Positions 15,565 to 23,747 of a stretch of 64,000 bases of DNA are shown in pieces. The translations under genes and the position numbers were made by a program. Position 1 is the stretch's first letter; each line of letters starts with the position of its first letter. This DNA comes from Methanolobus sp. (GTDB lineage: Archaea > Halobacteriota > Methanosarcinia > Methanosarcinales > Methanosarcinaceae), in assembly GCF_016278365.1 (NCBI RefSeq), contig NZ_JADQBZ010000005.1, positions 124,001-188,000 on the forward strand, read 5' to 3'. The notes under the pieces are model-generated. The model did no database searches, was not told where the DNA came from, and saw only the letters and a list, made by a program, of their open reading frames with translations.

Positions 15565-16293
15565 CTATTCTTTCCCGTAACTTACACTCGTACCTGCAGT
15601 AATTATACCGCCTTTGCTGCAGAGGATGTCAAAGCTCTCGGGAACTGTTAAAAACTCAACTTCCTGGGTATTGTATTCATTAGCGTTTCTTTTTCGGGCT
15701 ATTACTGTCATTCCTGCAGTGACCTTGTCACCTTTAGTGCAGAGGATGTCGAAATTTTCAGGTATCGTCACATCCACCCTTGATCCAAAGCGTATCATTC
15801 CGAATCTTTGTCCCCGGACCATCTGGTCACCTACCTGTACATATGAGACTATTCTTCTGGCAATCGTCCCGGCTATCTGGATAACTTCCACTATGCCATG
15901 CTCAGTATCAATGAATATGTGGCTGCGTTCATTTCTTTCAGAATCCTTGCAGAATGCAGGCCTATATCCTCCTTTCTTATGCTCTATGGCGATAACTGTG
16001 CCGGTGAGTGGTGCCCTATTGACATGAACATTGTGGACATTCATGAAAATGCATATCTTACGTCCTCTTATGTCTACGATCTTCCCGTCAGCAGGTGCTG
16101 TCATGCTACTGCAGCAGTGCTCTGTTTCCCTTTCAGGGTCTCTGAAAAAGAAGATAAAGAATATCAGTCCTGCCAATCCCAGGAGTGCAATTATACCTGT
16201 ATAAGGCCAGTATACTGTAATGTGTGCGATTGCAGCAAGTGTGCTGATCGCAACCAATGTCAGTAACCATGGAGCAGAACCTTTTGCAAGCAT
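15565..16293 (-). CDS. asd: Archaetidylserine decarboxylase, pyruvoyl type, with duplicated C-terminal segment
   Basis: A 242-residue proenzyme. Two N-terminal membrane helices (about residues 8-28 and 32-50) precede the catalytic part with APADGKIVDI and FMNVHNVHVNRAPLTG. The self-cleavage site is G170-S171 in IRFGSRVDV, where the serine becomes the pyruvoyl group. The usual family end is near residue 200; here residues 176-199 (PENFDILCTKG...) are repeated at 216-239 (PESFDILCSKG...), lengthening the small alpha chain by about 40 residues. It converts archaetidylserine to archaetidylethanolamine and lies between archaeosortase A (adjacent, no gap) and archaetidylserine synthase. Confidence 0.9.
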   Translation of the reverse strand: MLAKGSAPWLLTLVAISTLAAIAHITVYWPYTGIIALLGLAGLIFFIFFFRDPERETEHCCSSMTAPADGKIVDIRGRKICIFMNVHNVHVNRAPLTGTVIAIEHKKGGYRPAFCKDSERNERSHIFIDTEHGIVEVIQIAGTIARRIVSYVQVGDQMVRGQRFGMIRFGSRVDVTIPENFDILCTKGDKVTAGMTVIARKRNANEYNTQEVEFLTVPESFDILCSKGGIITAGTSVSYGKE

Positions 16294-17115
16294 TTACTCG
16301 TTCCTTACTTTCTCATATATGCTGTAAACATATTCTGTTACCATTTTCCATATTCCTTCTATAAGGTCGACAAGTTCGGGCAAGATTCGCATAACAATAT
16401 AGGCTATGCCAAAGAGGGCAACGCCAGATCCGATCTTTGCAATTGTATGATGGGCTATCTCAAAGCTATTGGGGCCAAACCATTGATGGGCATAAGCGAC
16501 GATCACGAATACATCTCTTATTATATTCAAAGTATATATAATCGGCACGGAAACCATAAATGCTGAAAGCAGTTTTTTCAAAGGTGCATTAACAGAGGCA
16601 ATAAGCCCTATGAACAAAGCGATACTCTCTATGGCAGTACATGCAAGTATTATCTCTACCTGGTATCCATTAAGAGCAATTTTATTCCATTCCGCCATTT
16701 CGACAGGTTGTCCCAGTGCCTGAAGTGTCCAGAACACATTGTCTGTTACCAGTGATATGATCCATACATTGAGTGAATCCATTTGGGCAAAGGGGAAATA
16801 GAATAAAGATGCAAGAGCTGTCGCAACAGTTGCCATTGATGTCACATCAACGGATCCGCTGCCTGGCAACTTCATGGATCTGTATTCCTTGAGCATGTTG
16901 TAAGCAAGTATAAGACAAATGATACCAACAACGATGACCAGTACTACATTCACATAATCCCTTATCTCAATAAAGTGCATTGGCTGGTAGAACCAGTGTA
17001 TAGAAAAGAATCCCCATCCTATGGCCCCTAGCAATTTACGTATTTTAATTCTTTTAGGTATCAGTGAGCAAGCAAGCATTAATGCCACTGCGACCCATAG
17101 TACATTTTCTATCAT
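16294..17115 (-). CDS. artA: Archaeosortase A
   Basis: A 273-residue multi-pass membrane protein with about eight helices. The exosortase/archaeosortase catalytic residues are visible: C159 in LACTAIESIALF, R200 in LNIIRDVFVI, and H222/H223 in IAHHTIAKIGSG. ArtA processes surface proteins bearing a C-terminal PGF-CTERM tripartite signal and is linked to their attachment to a lipid. It is the first gene of a minus-strand operon with archaetidylserine decarboxylase and synthase. In Haloferax, PssA and PssD are needed for this lipid anchoring, so the linkage is functionally meaningful. No PGF-CTERM substrate was seen in the window. Confidence 0.9.
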   Translation of the reverse strand: MIENVLWVAVALMLACSLIPKRIKIRKLLGAIGWGFFSIHWFYQPMHFIEIRDYVNVVLVIVVGIICLILAYNMLKEYRSMKLPGSGSVDVTSMATVATALASLFYFPFAQMDSLNVWIISLVTDNVFWTLQALGQPVEMAEWNKIALNGYQVEIILACTAIESIALFIGLIASVNAPLKKLLSAFMVSVPIIYTLNIIRDVFVIVAYAHQWFGPNSFEIAHHTIAKIGSGVALFGIAYIVMRILPELVDLIEGIWKMVTEYVYSIYEKVRNE

Positions 17116-17179
17116 TTACAAGCACCTTTAATAGGTATGCCTGTATATATCAAATGTAGTGTATTAATCTTTTGTTCGT

Positions 17180-17596
17180 ATGTATGCTGATACTCCAAAA
17201 CTGACAGTGGATGCTGTTATCCTTTATAATGGCAGGATTGTTCTTATCCAAAGGAAAAACCCCCCTTTTCAGGGAAAGTTCGCTTTGCCCGGTGGTTTCG
17301 TAAATATAGGTGAAACTGTGGAGGATGCGGTTGCCCGTGAAGCATGCGAGGAAACCGGCCTGTCAATAGAAATTGTTAAGTTGCTTGGGGTGTATTCTGA
17401 CCCTCTGCGCGATCCAAGGGGACATACGGTAAGTATATGCTACCTGTCATTAGGTCAAGGGATCCTGAAGGCGGATTCGGATGCAAAAGATGTATTCCTG
17501 TTCGATGTTGACAGTTTGCCTGAAATGGCTTTCGATCACAACAAGATATTGGAGCAGGCAAGAGGTGAAGTCAATGGAATTTTGTCCAAAATGTAA
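17180..17596 (+). CDS. NUDIX hydrolase
   Basis: A 138-residue NUDIX protein. The signature G-x5-E-x7-R-E-x2-E-E-x-G is complete at residues 39-61 (GFVNIGETVEDAVAREACEE), binding the divalent metal and activating water. Such enzymes hydrolyse nucleoside diphosphates linked to another moiety; the compact size and N-terminus resemble archaeal ADP-ribose pyrophosphatase-like proteins, but the substrate is not decided. The gene overlaps the start of tfs by 23 nt, so translation of the two is probably coupled. Confidence 0.88.
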   Translation: MYADTPKLTVDAVILYNGRIVLIQRKNPPFQGKFALPGGFVNIGETVEDAVAREACEETGLSIEIVKLLGVYSDPLRDPRGHTVSICYLSLGQGILKADSDAKDVFLFDVDSLPEMAFDHNKILEQARGEVNGILSKM

Positions 17597-17894
17597 AAGT
17601 ATGATGGTTCCGGTAAAGGGCGTATCCAAGTGCAGGAACAGCAAATGTGGATATGTAAAAGAGAAAGAAGCTGATCAGGAATCACTAATGTCAAAGGCAG
17701 CACGTTCGGAGAGGGAAGTCACGGTGCTTGAAGGCAATACTGACCAGGGTCTGCCCACTACCGCAGTCCGATGTGATGAATGCGGTCATAATGTCGCATA
17801 CTGGTGGTTACGTCAGCTCAGGTCGGCGGATGAATCCGAAACACGCTTCTTTAAGTGTACAAAGTGCGGTTTAACCTGGCGTGAGTATGATTAA
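17574..17894 (+). CDS. tfs: Transcription factor S (TFS)
   Basis: A 106-residue archaeal TFIIS-like factor; ATG 17574 chosen because GAGGTGAAG immediately precedes it and it gives the canonical start MEFCPKC. N-terminal zinc ribbon: CPKC and CRNSKC; C-terminal ribbon: CDECG and CTKCGLTW. The acidic pair D-E in SADESETRFFKC is the tip that enters the RNA polymerase pore and stimulates cleavage of backtracked transcripts. It lies inside the end of the NUDIX gene and upstream of pcn, a frequent archaeal neighbourhood. Confidence 0.95.
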   Translation: MEFCPKCKSMMVPVKGVSKCRNSKCGYVKEKEADQESLMSKAARSEREVTVLEGNTDQGLPTTAVRCDECGHNVAYWWLRQLRSADESETRFFKCTKCGLTWREYD

Positions 17895-17966
17895 AAAATA
17901 CTGGTATAATTTGTAGAATTATGGTGTCATATAATACATGGCTATAAATGCGTATCTTTACAGGCT

Positions 17967-17981
17967 TTCTGTTTATAAAAA
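17967..17981 (+). promoter_or_regulatory. TATA-like box of the pcn-priL unit
   Basis: TTCTGTTTATAAAAA lies about 70 nt upstream of the pcn start and is the best TATA candidate in the 152-nt gap after tfs. Transcription would start near 18000, giving a leader of about 45 nt with GCGGAG before the start codon. Confidence 0.35.
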
Positions 17982-18046
17982 CAAAGCTTTTATTAGTTAG
18001 TGGATATAATGACCTAGAAATCCAATTTATTTAGCGGAGAATCCAG

Positions 18047-18784
18047 ATGTTCAAGGCAATAATCGATGCAGATATCTTAAAGACTTCCATAGAGACACTT
18101 TCAGTCCTTGTTGATGAAGCAAGGTTCAAAATATCTCCTGAAGGCATTACTGTCAGGGCCGTTGACCCTGCTAATGTGGCAATGGTCAGTTTCGAGCTAA
18201 GTTCCGAAGCATTTGATGAGTACAATGCCGATGATTGTGAGATCGGCCTGGACCTATCAAAGATCAATGATATATTCAGTGTTGCCGGGAAAGAGGACAA
18301 ACTGAGCCTGGAACTGGATGATTTGTCCCAGAAATTGTCTCTTCACATTGGTGGTCTTTCCTATACCCTTGCATTGCTCGATCCTTCTACCATCAGGGCT
18401 GAACCAAGGATCCCACAGCTTGAACTTCCAGCCGAGGTTGTCCTCAATGGCAAGGATCTCCTCAAGGCCGTAAAAGCCGCTGAGAAGATAAGTGACCACA
18501 TGCTGCTGGGTATTGAAGATGATACATTCTATATGGAAGCCGAGGGAGACACTGACCGCGTTAGGCTGGATATCTCCCGTGACCAGTTGATCGATCTGAG
18601 GGCAGGTGATGCGCGTTCACTATTTTCACTGGATTACCTTTCCGATATCGTTAAACCTGCATCCCGGTCCAATGAGGTCACAGTTGAGCTGGGCAAGGAT
18701 TTCCCCGTAAAGATTGGCTTTACGATAGCCAACGGCGCAGGTAAGGTAGGATATCTGCTGGCCCCGCGTATTGAATCTGATTAA
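18047..18784 (+). CDS. pcn: DNA polymerase sliding clamp PCNA
   Basis: A 245-residue clamp protein. Typical features: N-terminal MFKAIIDADILKTSIETLS, FKISPEGITVRAVDPANVAM in the first domain, the interdomain region around LLDPSTIRAEPRIPQLELP, and the C-terminal GKVGYLLAPRIE that ends the PIP-box binding surface. It encircles DNA and tethers polymerase, ligase and nucleases. The ATG follows GCGGAGAATCCAG. priL follows immediately, so clamp and primase are likely cotranscribed. Confidence 0.97.
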   Translation: MFKAIIDADILKTSIETLSVLVDEARFKISPEGITVRAVDPANVAMVSFELSSEAFDEYNADDCEIGLDLSKINDIFSVAGKEDKLSLELDDLSQKLSLHIGGLSYTLALLDPSTIRAEPRIPQLELPAEVVLNGKDLLKAVKAAEKISDHMLLGIEDDTFYMEAEGDTDRVRLDISRDQLIDLRAGDARSLFSLDYLSDIVKPASRSNEVTVELGKDFPVKIGFTIANGAGKVGYLLAPRIESD

Positions 18785-18791
18785 ATTGTCT

Positions 18792-19859
18792 ATGGATAAT
18801 AAAGATCTTGCATTATATCCGTACGTTGCAGAGGCTTCCCGTTATGTGGAGAGCCTCGACTTTTCTCTTGATAGCCTTATATCTTCGCGTGCCATGGATT
18901 CTGCAAGAGCGCGCGGCAAGGAGCGGGTGCTCCAGTCAATAGCCGGAGAGATCGTCAAACCGCCCCTGTCTAATTCGGATGACAGGAAGATTCTCATTGA
19001 GCTTCTATCATATCCTTTCTCCAGGATACTGGTCTCGTGCATCGATGATCCTTTCCTGACAAGGCGTTACTCTCTGGCTGAGGCTGTCGCATCCTACAAG
19101 TCTCTTAAAGTCATGGATATCGCCTTCCTTGGGGAATTCTCTCTTGATTTCAATATCCATGCCGAAAAGAAAGAATCTGCCGCACGGATTCATTTTACGG
19201 ATTACATCCGGCTTGCCAGTTCCCTCAAGGCTATGGAATGGAAACTTGTGAACCGTAAGATGGACCATGGATATGTGACCGTATCAAGGGAAGAATTCGC
19301 ACGTCTCCTGCAGGAAGGTGTGAGGCACAGGATAGAAGGCTCCCTTCCTATGAAGGTACCTGGGGAGGTATGCCTGTCCTGCCAGCCCTATATTGCAGAC
19401 ATCATGACTGCACTGAACGAACGCAAGAGCCGTTTCGAAAGCTCGGAGTTCCAGACTGTTGAAGCAGGCCTCTTCCCTCCGTGTATCACCCGTGCCATAT
19501 CCCAGTCACAGGCAGGTGTTAACCTTGCGCACTCCATGAGATTTGCAATGACCTCTTTCCTGCTTGGCATCGGTATGTCAGTTGATGATATCATGAACCT
19601 CTTCACTTCCTCCCCTGATTTTGATGTCGATAAGGCACGATACCAGGTGGAGCATATCGCAGGCTCATCAGGCACAAGCTATAAGCCTCCTTCATGTGCA
19701 ACCATGCAGACCTACGGTAATTGTTACGCGCCGGATGAGACCTGCAAAAGGATAAGCCATCCTCTTAACTACTATCGCCGCAGGGTATGGTTCAATAACA
19801 GGGATGTGCAAAAAGAAAAAGAAGAACAGCCTTCAGATGATCCTGCCCCGATCCCTTGA
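18792..19859 (+). CDS. priL: DNA primase large subunit PriL
   Basis: A 355-residue iron-sulfur subunit of the archaeal/eukaryotic primase. The start is placed at ATG 18792; an in-frame TTG at 18771 would overlap pcn. The C-terminal domain carries four cysteines for the [4Fe-4S] cluster, in FPPCITRA, PPSCATMQTYGNC and ETCKRISHP. PriL works with the catalytic PriS, which is not in the window, to start DNA strands. The gene directly follows pcn and converges on the cfbB/cbiA gene with a 20-nt gap. Confidence 0.93.
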   Translation: MDNKDLALYPYVAEASRYVESLDFSLDSLISSRAMDSARARGKERVLQSIAGEIVKPPLSNSDDRKILIELLSYPFSRILVSCIDDPFLTRRYSLAEAVASYKSLKVMDIAFLGEFSLDFNIHAEKKESAARIHFTDYIRLASSLKAMEWKLVNRKMDHGYVTVSREEFARLLQEGVRHRIEGSLPMKVPGEVCLSCQPYIADIMTALNERKSRFESSEFQTVEAGLFPPCITRAISQSQAGVNLAHSMRFAMTSFLLGIGMSVDDIMNLFTSSPDFDVDKARYQVEHIAGSSGTSYKPPSCATMQTYGNCYAPDETCKRISHPLNYYRRRVWFNNRDVQKEKEEQPSDDPAPIP

Positions 19860-19879
19860 TATTGCTTACAGTTACAGTT

Positions 19880-21196
19880 TTATCTTCGCTTATATTCCCT
19901 GCATTTCTCTACAAAGCTCTTCACAGGGAATGAAGCAGGATGCGCATGGGTGTAACTCGCAAGTGAATTATGCTCGGTGATACCATCCTTCCCGTCTCTG
20001 ATGCCCTTGCCTCTTTTCATCTCATAGGCCAGTTTTGCATCGCTGGCACAGTTGGTGACAGAATAGTGGAACTCATGCCCTCTGATGGTTCCTTTGATGA
20101 AGTCTCCTTTTGCTGTCCCTTCGGTATAGCCGAGTGCCTGGAGCTTCTTTGTCATGACGGTCTCTGCAGGGAACAGGTCCGCTGTCCTGTAGATCTTGTC
20201 TTCCACTTCGTAAGATGTGGAGAGATACTGGAGCCCCCCACATTCTCCGTATATGGGCATTCCATCTGCAGAAAGATTCTTGAGAATCTTTGTAGTTCTT
20301 GAATTCTCGAGTTCCTTCAGATACAGTTCCGGATACCCGCCACCAAAGTACATGCCGTCAACCTCTGGAACTTCTCCTTCTATGGGGCTGAAGGGAACGA
20401 TCTCTGCACCCGCTTCCCGGAAAGAATCGAACATCTCCTGGTAGTAGAAACAGAAGGCACCGTCCATCGCCACACCAATCCTCACGTCCGACTCCGGTAA
20501 TTTTTCTTCCATGGCGGGTTCTATATCGGGTGCACTTTCAGCAATGGAAATTATGGTATCAAGGTCGATGTTCTGCTCTATGAAATCGGCAAGTCTGGTA
20601 GCATCAAAATCCTGCTCGTGGGCCATGTAGAGACCCAGGTGGCGGGAGGGCACACTAATATCCTGGTTGCGCGGGAGAGTGCCTACTATAGGTATGCCGG
20701 GAATGCAATCTTTAATCATCTTTGCATGCCGGGGGCTTCCTACCCTGTTGAGTATCACTCCTGCAATATTGACATCTCTGTCAAACTCGGAGAATCCTTT
20801 TACAAGAGCCGCAGCGCTGCGTGACATCCCGTGAACATTGATCACAAGGATGACAGGCACCCCGAGTGATTTGGCCACGTGTGCAGAACTGGCTATTTCC
20901 GTGGAATCCATCCCATCAAAAAGTCCCATCACTCCTTCTATTACATTGATGTCATTGTTCTTTGCATGCCTGGAAAATGTGCGCCTGACACCTTCTACCT
21001 GCATCATGAATGTGTCTAGGTTCCTTGAAGGTTTGCCGCAAATGGCGGTATGGTAGGTGGGATCGATATAGTCCGGCCCCACTTTATAAGGCTGGACATC
21101 CATCTCTCTCTTTTTCAGGGCTGCCATTATTCCCATGGACACAGTAGTCTTCCCGACACCGCTGTGTGTCCCGGCGAGCAGTACAGTTTTTGTCAT
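19880..21196 (-). CDS. cfbB: Ni-sirohydrochlorin / cobyrinate a,c-diamide synthase
   Basis: A 438-residue glutamine amidotransferase. The N-terminal CobB/CbiA ATPase domain begins LLAGTHSGVGKTTVSMGIMA with a P-loop, followed by QPYKVGPDYIDPTYHTAICG. The C-terminal class I-like amidotransferase has the nucleophile Cys in YGECGGLQYLS and a final His near FHYSVTNC. It amidates the a and c side chains of cobyrinate, or of Ni-sirohydrochlorin in coenzyme F430 synthesis; in methanogens one protein can serve both. No other cfb or cbi gene is adjacent. It is transcribed divergently from moaA. Confidence 0.9.
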   Translation of the reverse strand: MTKTVLLAGTHSGVGKTTVSMGIMAALKKREMDVQPYKVGPDYIDPTYHTAICGKPSRNLDTFMMQVEGVRRTFSRHAKNNDINVIEGVMGLFDGMDSTEIASSAHVAKSLGVPVILVINVHGMSRSAAALVKGFSEFDRDVNIAGVILNRVGSPRHAKMIKDCIPGIPIVGTLPRNQDISVPSRHLGLYMAHEQDFDATRLADFIEQNIDLDTIISIAESAPDIEPAMEEKLPESDVRIGVAMDGAFCFYYQEMFDSFREAGAEIVPFSPIEGEVPEVDGMYFGGGYPELYLKELENSRTTKILKNLSADGMPIYGECGGLQYLSTSYEVEDKIYRTADLFPAETVMTKKLQALGYTEGTAKGDFIKGTIRGHEFHYSVTNCASDAKLAYEMKRGKGIRDGKDGITEHNSLASYTHAHPASFPVKSFVEKCREYKRR

Positions 21197-21279
21197 GCTG
21201 GGTAGTTTGTCAAATATGTATATAGTATTATTCCCGCGTTATTCAAAACGGTTAAATAAAGAATGTATATCTACCTACT

Positions 21280-22215
21280 ATGAATTCCTCCGGATCGCGC
21301 AGGACACTTACTGATCCTTTCGGACGTACGGTAAAAAGTCTGAGGATGTCCATTACCAACAGGTGCAATCTTAATTGCATATATTGCCATAACGAGGGTG
21401 ACTATGGCAGCACCGGGGAGATGTCGGTCGGAACCATTGTCAATATTGTAAAAGCTGCCGCAGAGTTCGGTGTGGACAGGCTCAAGATATCCGGAGGGGA
21501 GCCTCTCATAAGAAAGGATCTCGAGGAGATCATCTCTGCACTGCCTCCACTGAAGGATGTATCCCTGACGACCAATGCGACACTGCTGAAGGGCAGGGCA
21601 AGATCATTGAAGGAAGCAGGACTTGACAGGGTGAATATAAGCCTGGACACCCTTGACCCGGGCAAGTTCCGGATGATCACCAATTGTAAGCGGGATATTC
21701 TCCCGAATGTTCTCGAGGGTATTGATGAAGCGGTCCGAGCCGGGCTTACACCTGTAAAGATCAACATGGTGCTCCTCAAAGATATCAATGAGGCTGAGAT
21801 AGAGAGAATGCTCGAATTTACAAAAGGTTACAAGGGTGATGTCATCCTGCAGCTCATTGAACTGATGAATTTTAAGGGCGCAGCTCCCTATCATGTGGAT
21901 GCGGATCTTGTGGAAAAGGAACTTCTGCAACATGCCACGGATGTCAGGACACGTATCATGCACCACAGGAAGAAATATATTATCAACGGTGCAGAGGTCG
22001 AGTTCGTCCGCCCCGTGGATAACACGGAGTTCTGCGCAAACTGTAATCGGCTGCGTGTAACTGCCGACGGCAAACTCAAGCCGTGTTTGCTCGTTAACGA
22101 TAATCTTATAGATGTTTCACATGCAAGCCCTGATGAGCTGCCCGGGCTACTGCAGCTTGCTGTGAGCAAAAGGGTGCCATTTTACAGTCATGATACTTAC
22201 GGGCAGGAGAAATAA
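21280..22215 (+). CDS. moaA: GTP 3',8-cyclase MoaA
   Basis: A 311-residue radical SAM enzyme. Residues about 25-45 hold CNLNCIYCHNEGDYG, the CxxxCxxC binding the SAM [4Fe-4S] cluster. The C-terminal FCANCNRLRVTADGKLKPCL binds the second cluster that holds GTP. KISGGEPLIRKDL is the conserved GGEP region. It starts molybdopterin or tungstopterin synthesis, needed for formylmethanofuran dehydrogenase and other enzymes. A 49-residue ORF follows 2 nt after its stop. Confidence 0.95.
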   Translation: MNSSGSRRTLTDPFGRTVKSLRMSITNRCNLNCIYCHNEGDYGSTGEMSVGTIVNIVKAAAEFGVDRLKISGGEPLIRKDLEEIISALPPLKDVSLTTNATLLKGRARSLKEAGLDRVNISLDTLDPGKFRMITNCKRDILPNVLEGIDEAVRAGLTPVKINMVLLKDINEAEIERMLEFTKGYKGDVILQLIELMNFKGAAPYHVDADLVEKELLQHATDVRTRIMHHRKKYIINGAEVEFVRPVDNTEFCANCNRLRVTADGKLKPCLLVNDNLIDVSHASPDELPGLLQLAVSKRVPFYSHDTYGQEK

Positions 22216-22217
22216 AA

Positions 22218-22367
22218 ATGGAAGTAGAACTGATAGTTGATGGGAAAGTGATCGAGATCAACCGTTTCGTTCAGGAGATACTGGGAAGTACTGTGCTGGG
22301 TGCCGCAGGAACCCTGCGCGGGGTTGAAGAAGATTGCAAAGAGATCAGGGTAAGCATTAAAAAATAA
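22218..22367 (+). CDS. Conserved-looking 49-residue protein downstream of moaA
   Basis: An ATG at 22218, two nucleotides after the moaA stop and preceded by GGAGAAATAAAA, opens a 49-residue frame ending at TAA 22365-22367. The protein begins MEVELIVDGKVIEINRFVQ, continues with TVLGAAGTLRGVEEDCKEI and ends IRVSIKK. The layout, a beta hairpin, a helix and a final strand ending in lysines, resembles small archaeal proteins of unknown function of about 50 residues. A strong ribosome site, tight spacing and balanced composition support it. A role linked to molybdopterin synthesis is only suggested by position. Confidence 0.75.
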   Translation: MEVELIVDGKVIEINRFVQEILGSTVLGAAGTLRGVEEDCKEIRVSIKK

Positions 22368-22422
22368 TTAATTAAGATCTGCTTTTGGTGCAGCGGCTAT
22401 CTATTTCCAACCCTGGTCCTGC

Positions 22423-23211
22423 TCAGATAAGGCGTTCTATCTCTGAAAAGTCAATGGGTGATGTCGCGTCCAGCGATAGCGGTGTCACTGAGATATGTCC
22501 CTTCTGTACCAGCGCATTAACATCAGTGCCCTCATCATCCATTATAGAAAGATCACCGGCTATCCAGTAGTAAGGCCTGCCCCTCGGATCATGCCTTTCT
22601 TCTACTTCTGTCCTGAAAAGTTTCCTGGCAAGGCGTGTGATCTCTATCTCCGTATCCATTTCCACAATATGCGGTATATTGACGTTCAGGACGTCTACCT
22701 TGTCAGGAAGGCCAAATTTGAGCACGTTCCTTGCTATCCTGTTCACTACCTTGATAGCGACCTCAAAATCATGCTCATAATCTCTGTTGTCATCGAACTT
22801 CAGGCCTTCTTCTTTTACCTGGATGGAAGCTGCTATAGCAGGAATACCATAACTTGCGCCCTCAAGTGCCGCACCGATGGTGCCTGATGTTGTCACGGTA
22901 TCAGTGCTGATATTCTCTCCAATGTTAAAACCGGAAAGTATGAGGTCCGGCTTTTGTTTCATAATGGTGAACATACCTATTATCACAGAGTCGGTAGGCG
23001 TTCCTCCAACTGCATTGACTTCAATACCATCCACTTTTGTCTTGGTGACCCTCAATGGCTCAAAAATGGATATGGAACGTCCGACACCGCTTTGTTGCAT
23101 CATGGGCGCGGACACAGTGACGTCACCAAGATCGGACACACTTCTGTAAGCAGCCCTTATTCCTGATGAGTATACGCCGTCATCATTGGTAAGAAGGATT
23201 TTACTGGACAT
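22423..23211 (-). CDS. surE: 5'/3'-nucleotidase SurE
   Basis: A 262-residue metal-dependent phosphatase. The N-terminal ILLTNDDGVYSSGIRAAY holds the DD pair and Ser/Asn region that bind the metal; SAPMMQQSGVGRSIS and GGTPTDSVIIGM are the other family blocks, and SGFNIGENISTDTVTTSGTI completes the active site. It dephosphorylates nucleoside monophosphates and short polyphosphates. The gene faces moaA and its small follower; on its own strand it lies downstream of two unknown genes. Confidence 0.95.
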   Translation of the reverse strand: MSSKILLTNDDGVYSSGIRAAYRSVSDLGDVTVSAPMMQQSGVGRSISIFEPLRVTKTKVDGIEVNAVGGTPTDSVIIGMFTIMKQKPDLILSGFNIGENISTDTVTTSGTIGAALEGASYGIPAIAASIQVKEEGLKFDDNRDYEHDFEVAIKVVNRIARNVLKFGLPDKVDVLNVNIPHIVEMDTEIEITRLARKLFRTEVEERHDPRGRPYYWIAGDLSIMDDEGTDVNALVQKGHISVTPLSLDATSPIDFSEIERLI

Positions 23212-23288
23212 GACCTATCTTCTGCAGATATGGGTCTTAAAACTAATGGCTAAAAAAACAAAAGGATTAGTGGAGGTCATTACAGGGT

Positions 23289-23705
23289 CTATACGTTGGC
23301 AAATAATCTCTTTTTATCTTTGGAGTATAAGCAGGCATCAGAGCCTTCAGGAAGGTCTGAAAGAGCTTTTACCTTTTCGATGACTTCAATGTTCTCACTC
23401 ATGTCATCAAGTTTGTTTATTATGTCAATGATGGTCTCGTTCTGTTCGTCGCTCAGGCATTTATTATCTCTCATGATCTCAAGCAGTATCGAGGCATCAT
23501 CCAGTACCTGTGCAGCGATTGTCCTCTCCATGTATTGCTTGGCGATTGCGGAATCATTCCCTTTAAGTGTCAGGTTGAACTCATTGAGCTGAGTTTCAAA
23601 AAGCCCGACATCATAATGGGCACTCCTGAATATCTTTTTAACGTAGTCTTCCCTGTAGACTTGCTTCGAGTTTTTCAGGATTTTCAAAAATTTTTTGTAA
23701 TCCAT
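23289..23705 (-). CDS. Hypothetical helical protein
   Basis: A 138-residue charged protein of mostly helical character, beginning MDYKKFLKILKNSKQVYRED. It has two amphipathic stretches near residues 35-75 and 85-115, the latter rich in Asp, Glu and Ile (NETIIDIINKLDDMSENIE). No cysteine motif, signal peptide or membrane helix. It lies 42 nt downstream of another unknown gene on the same strand and upstream of surE. I recognise no family; the codon pattern and a clean frame suggest a real gene. Confidence 0.65.
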   Translation of the reverse strand: MDYKKFLKILKNSKQVYREDYVKKIFRSAHYDVGLFETQLNEFNLTLKGNDSAIAKQYMERTIAAQVLDDASILLEIMRDNKCLSDEQNETIIDIINKLDDMSENIEVIEKVKALSDLPEGSDACLYSKDKKRLFANV

Positions 23706-23747
23706 TATCTCTCATCTCGTTTTCAAAAAAATGCTAACAGGCACTTT

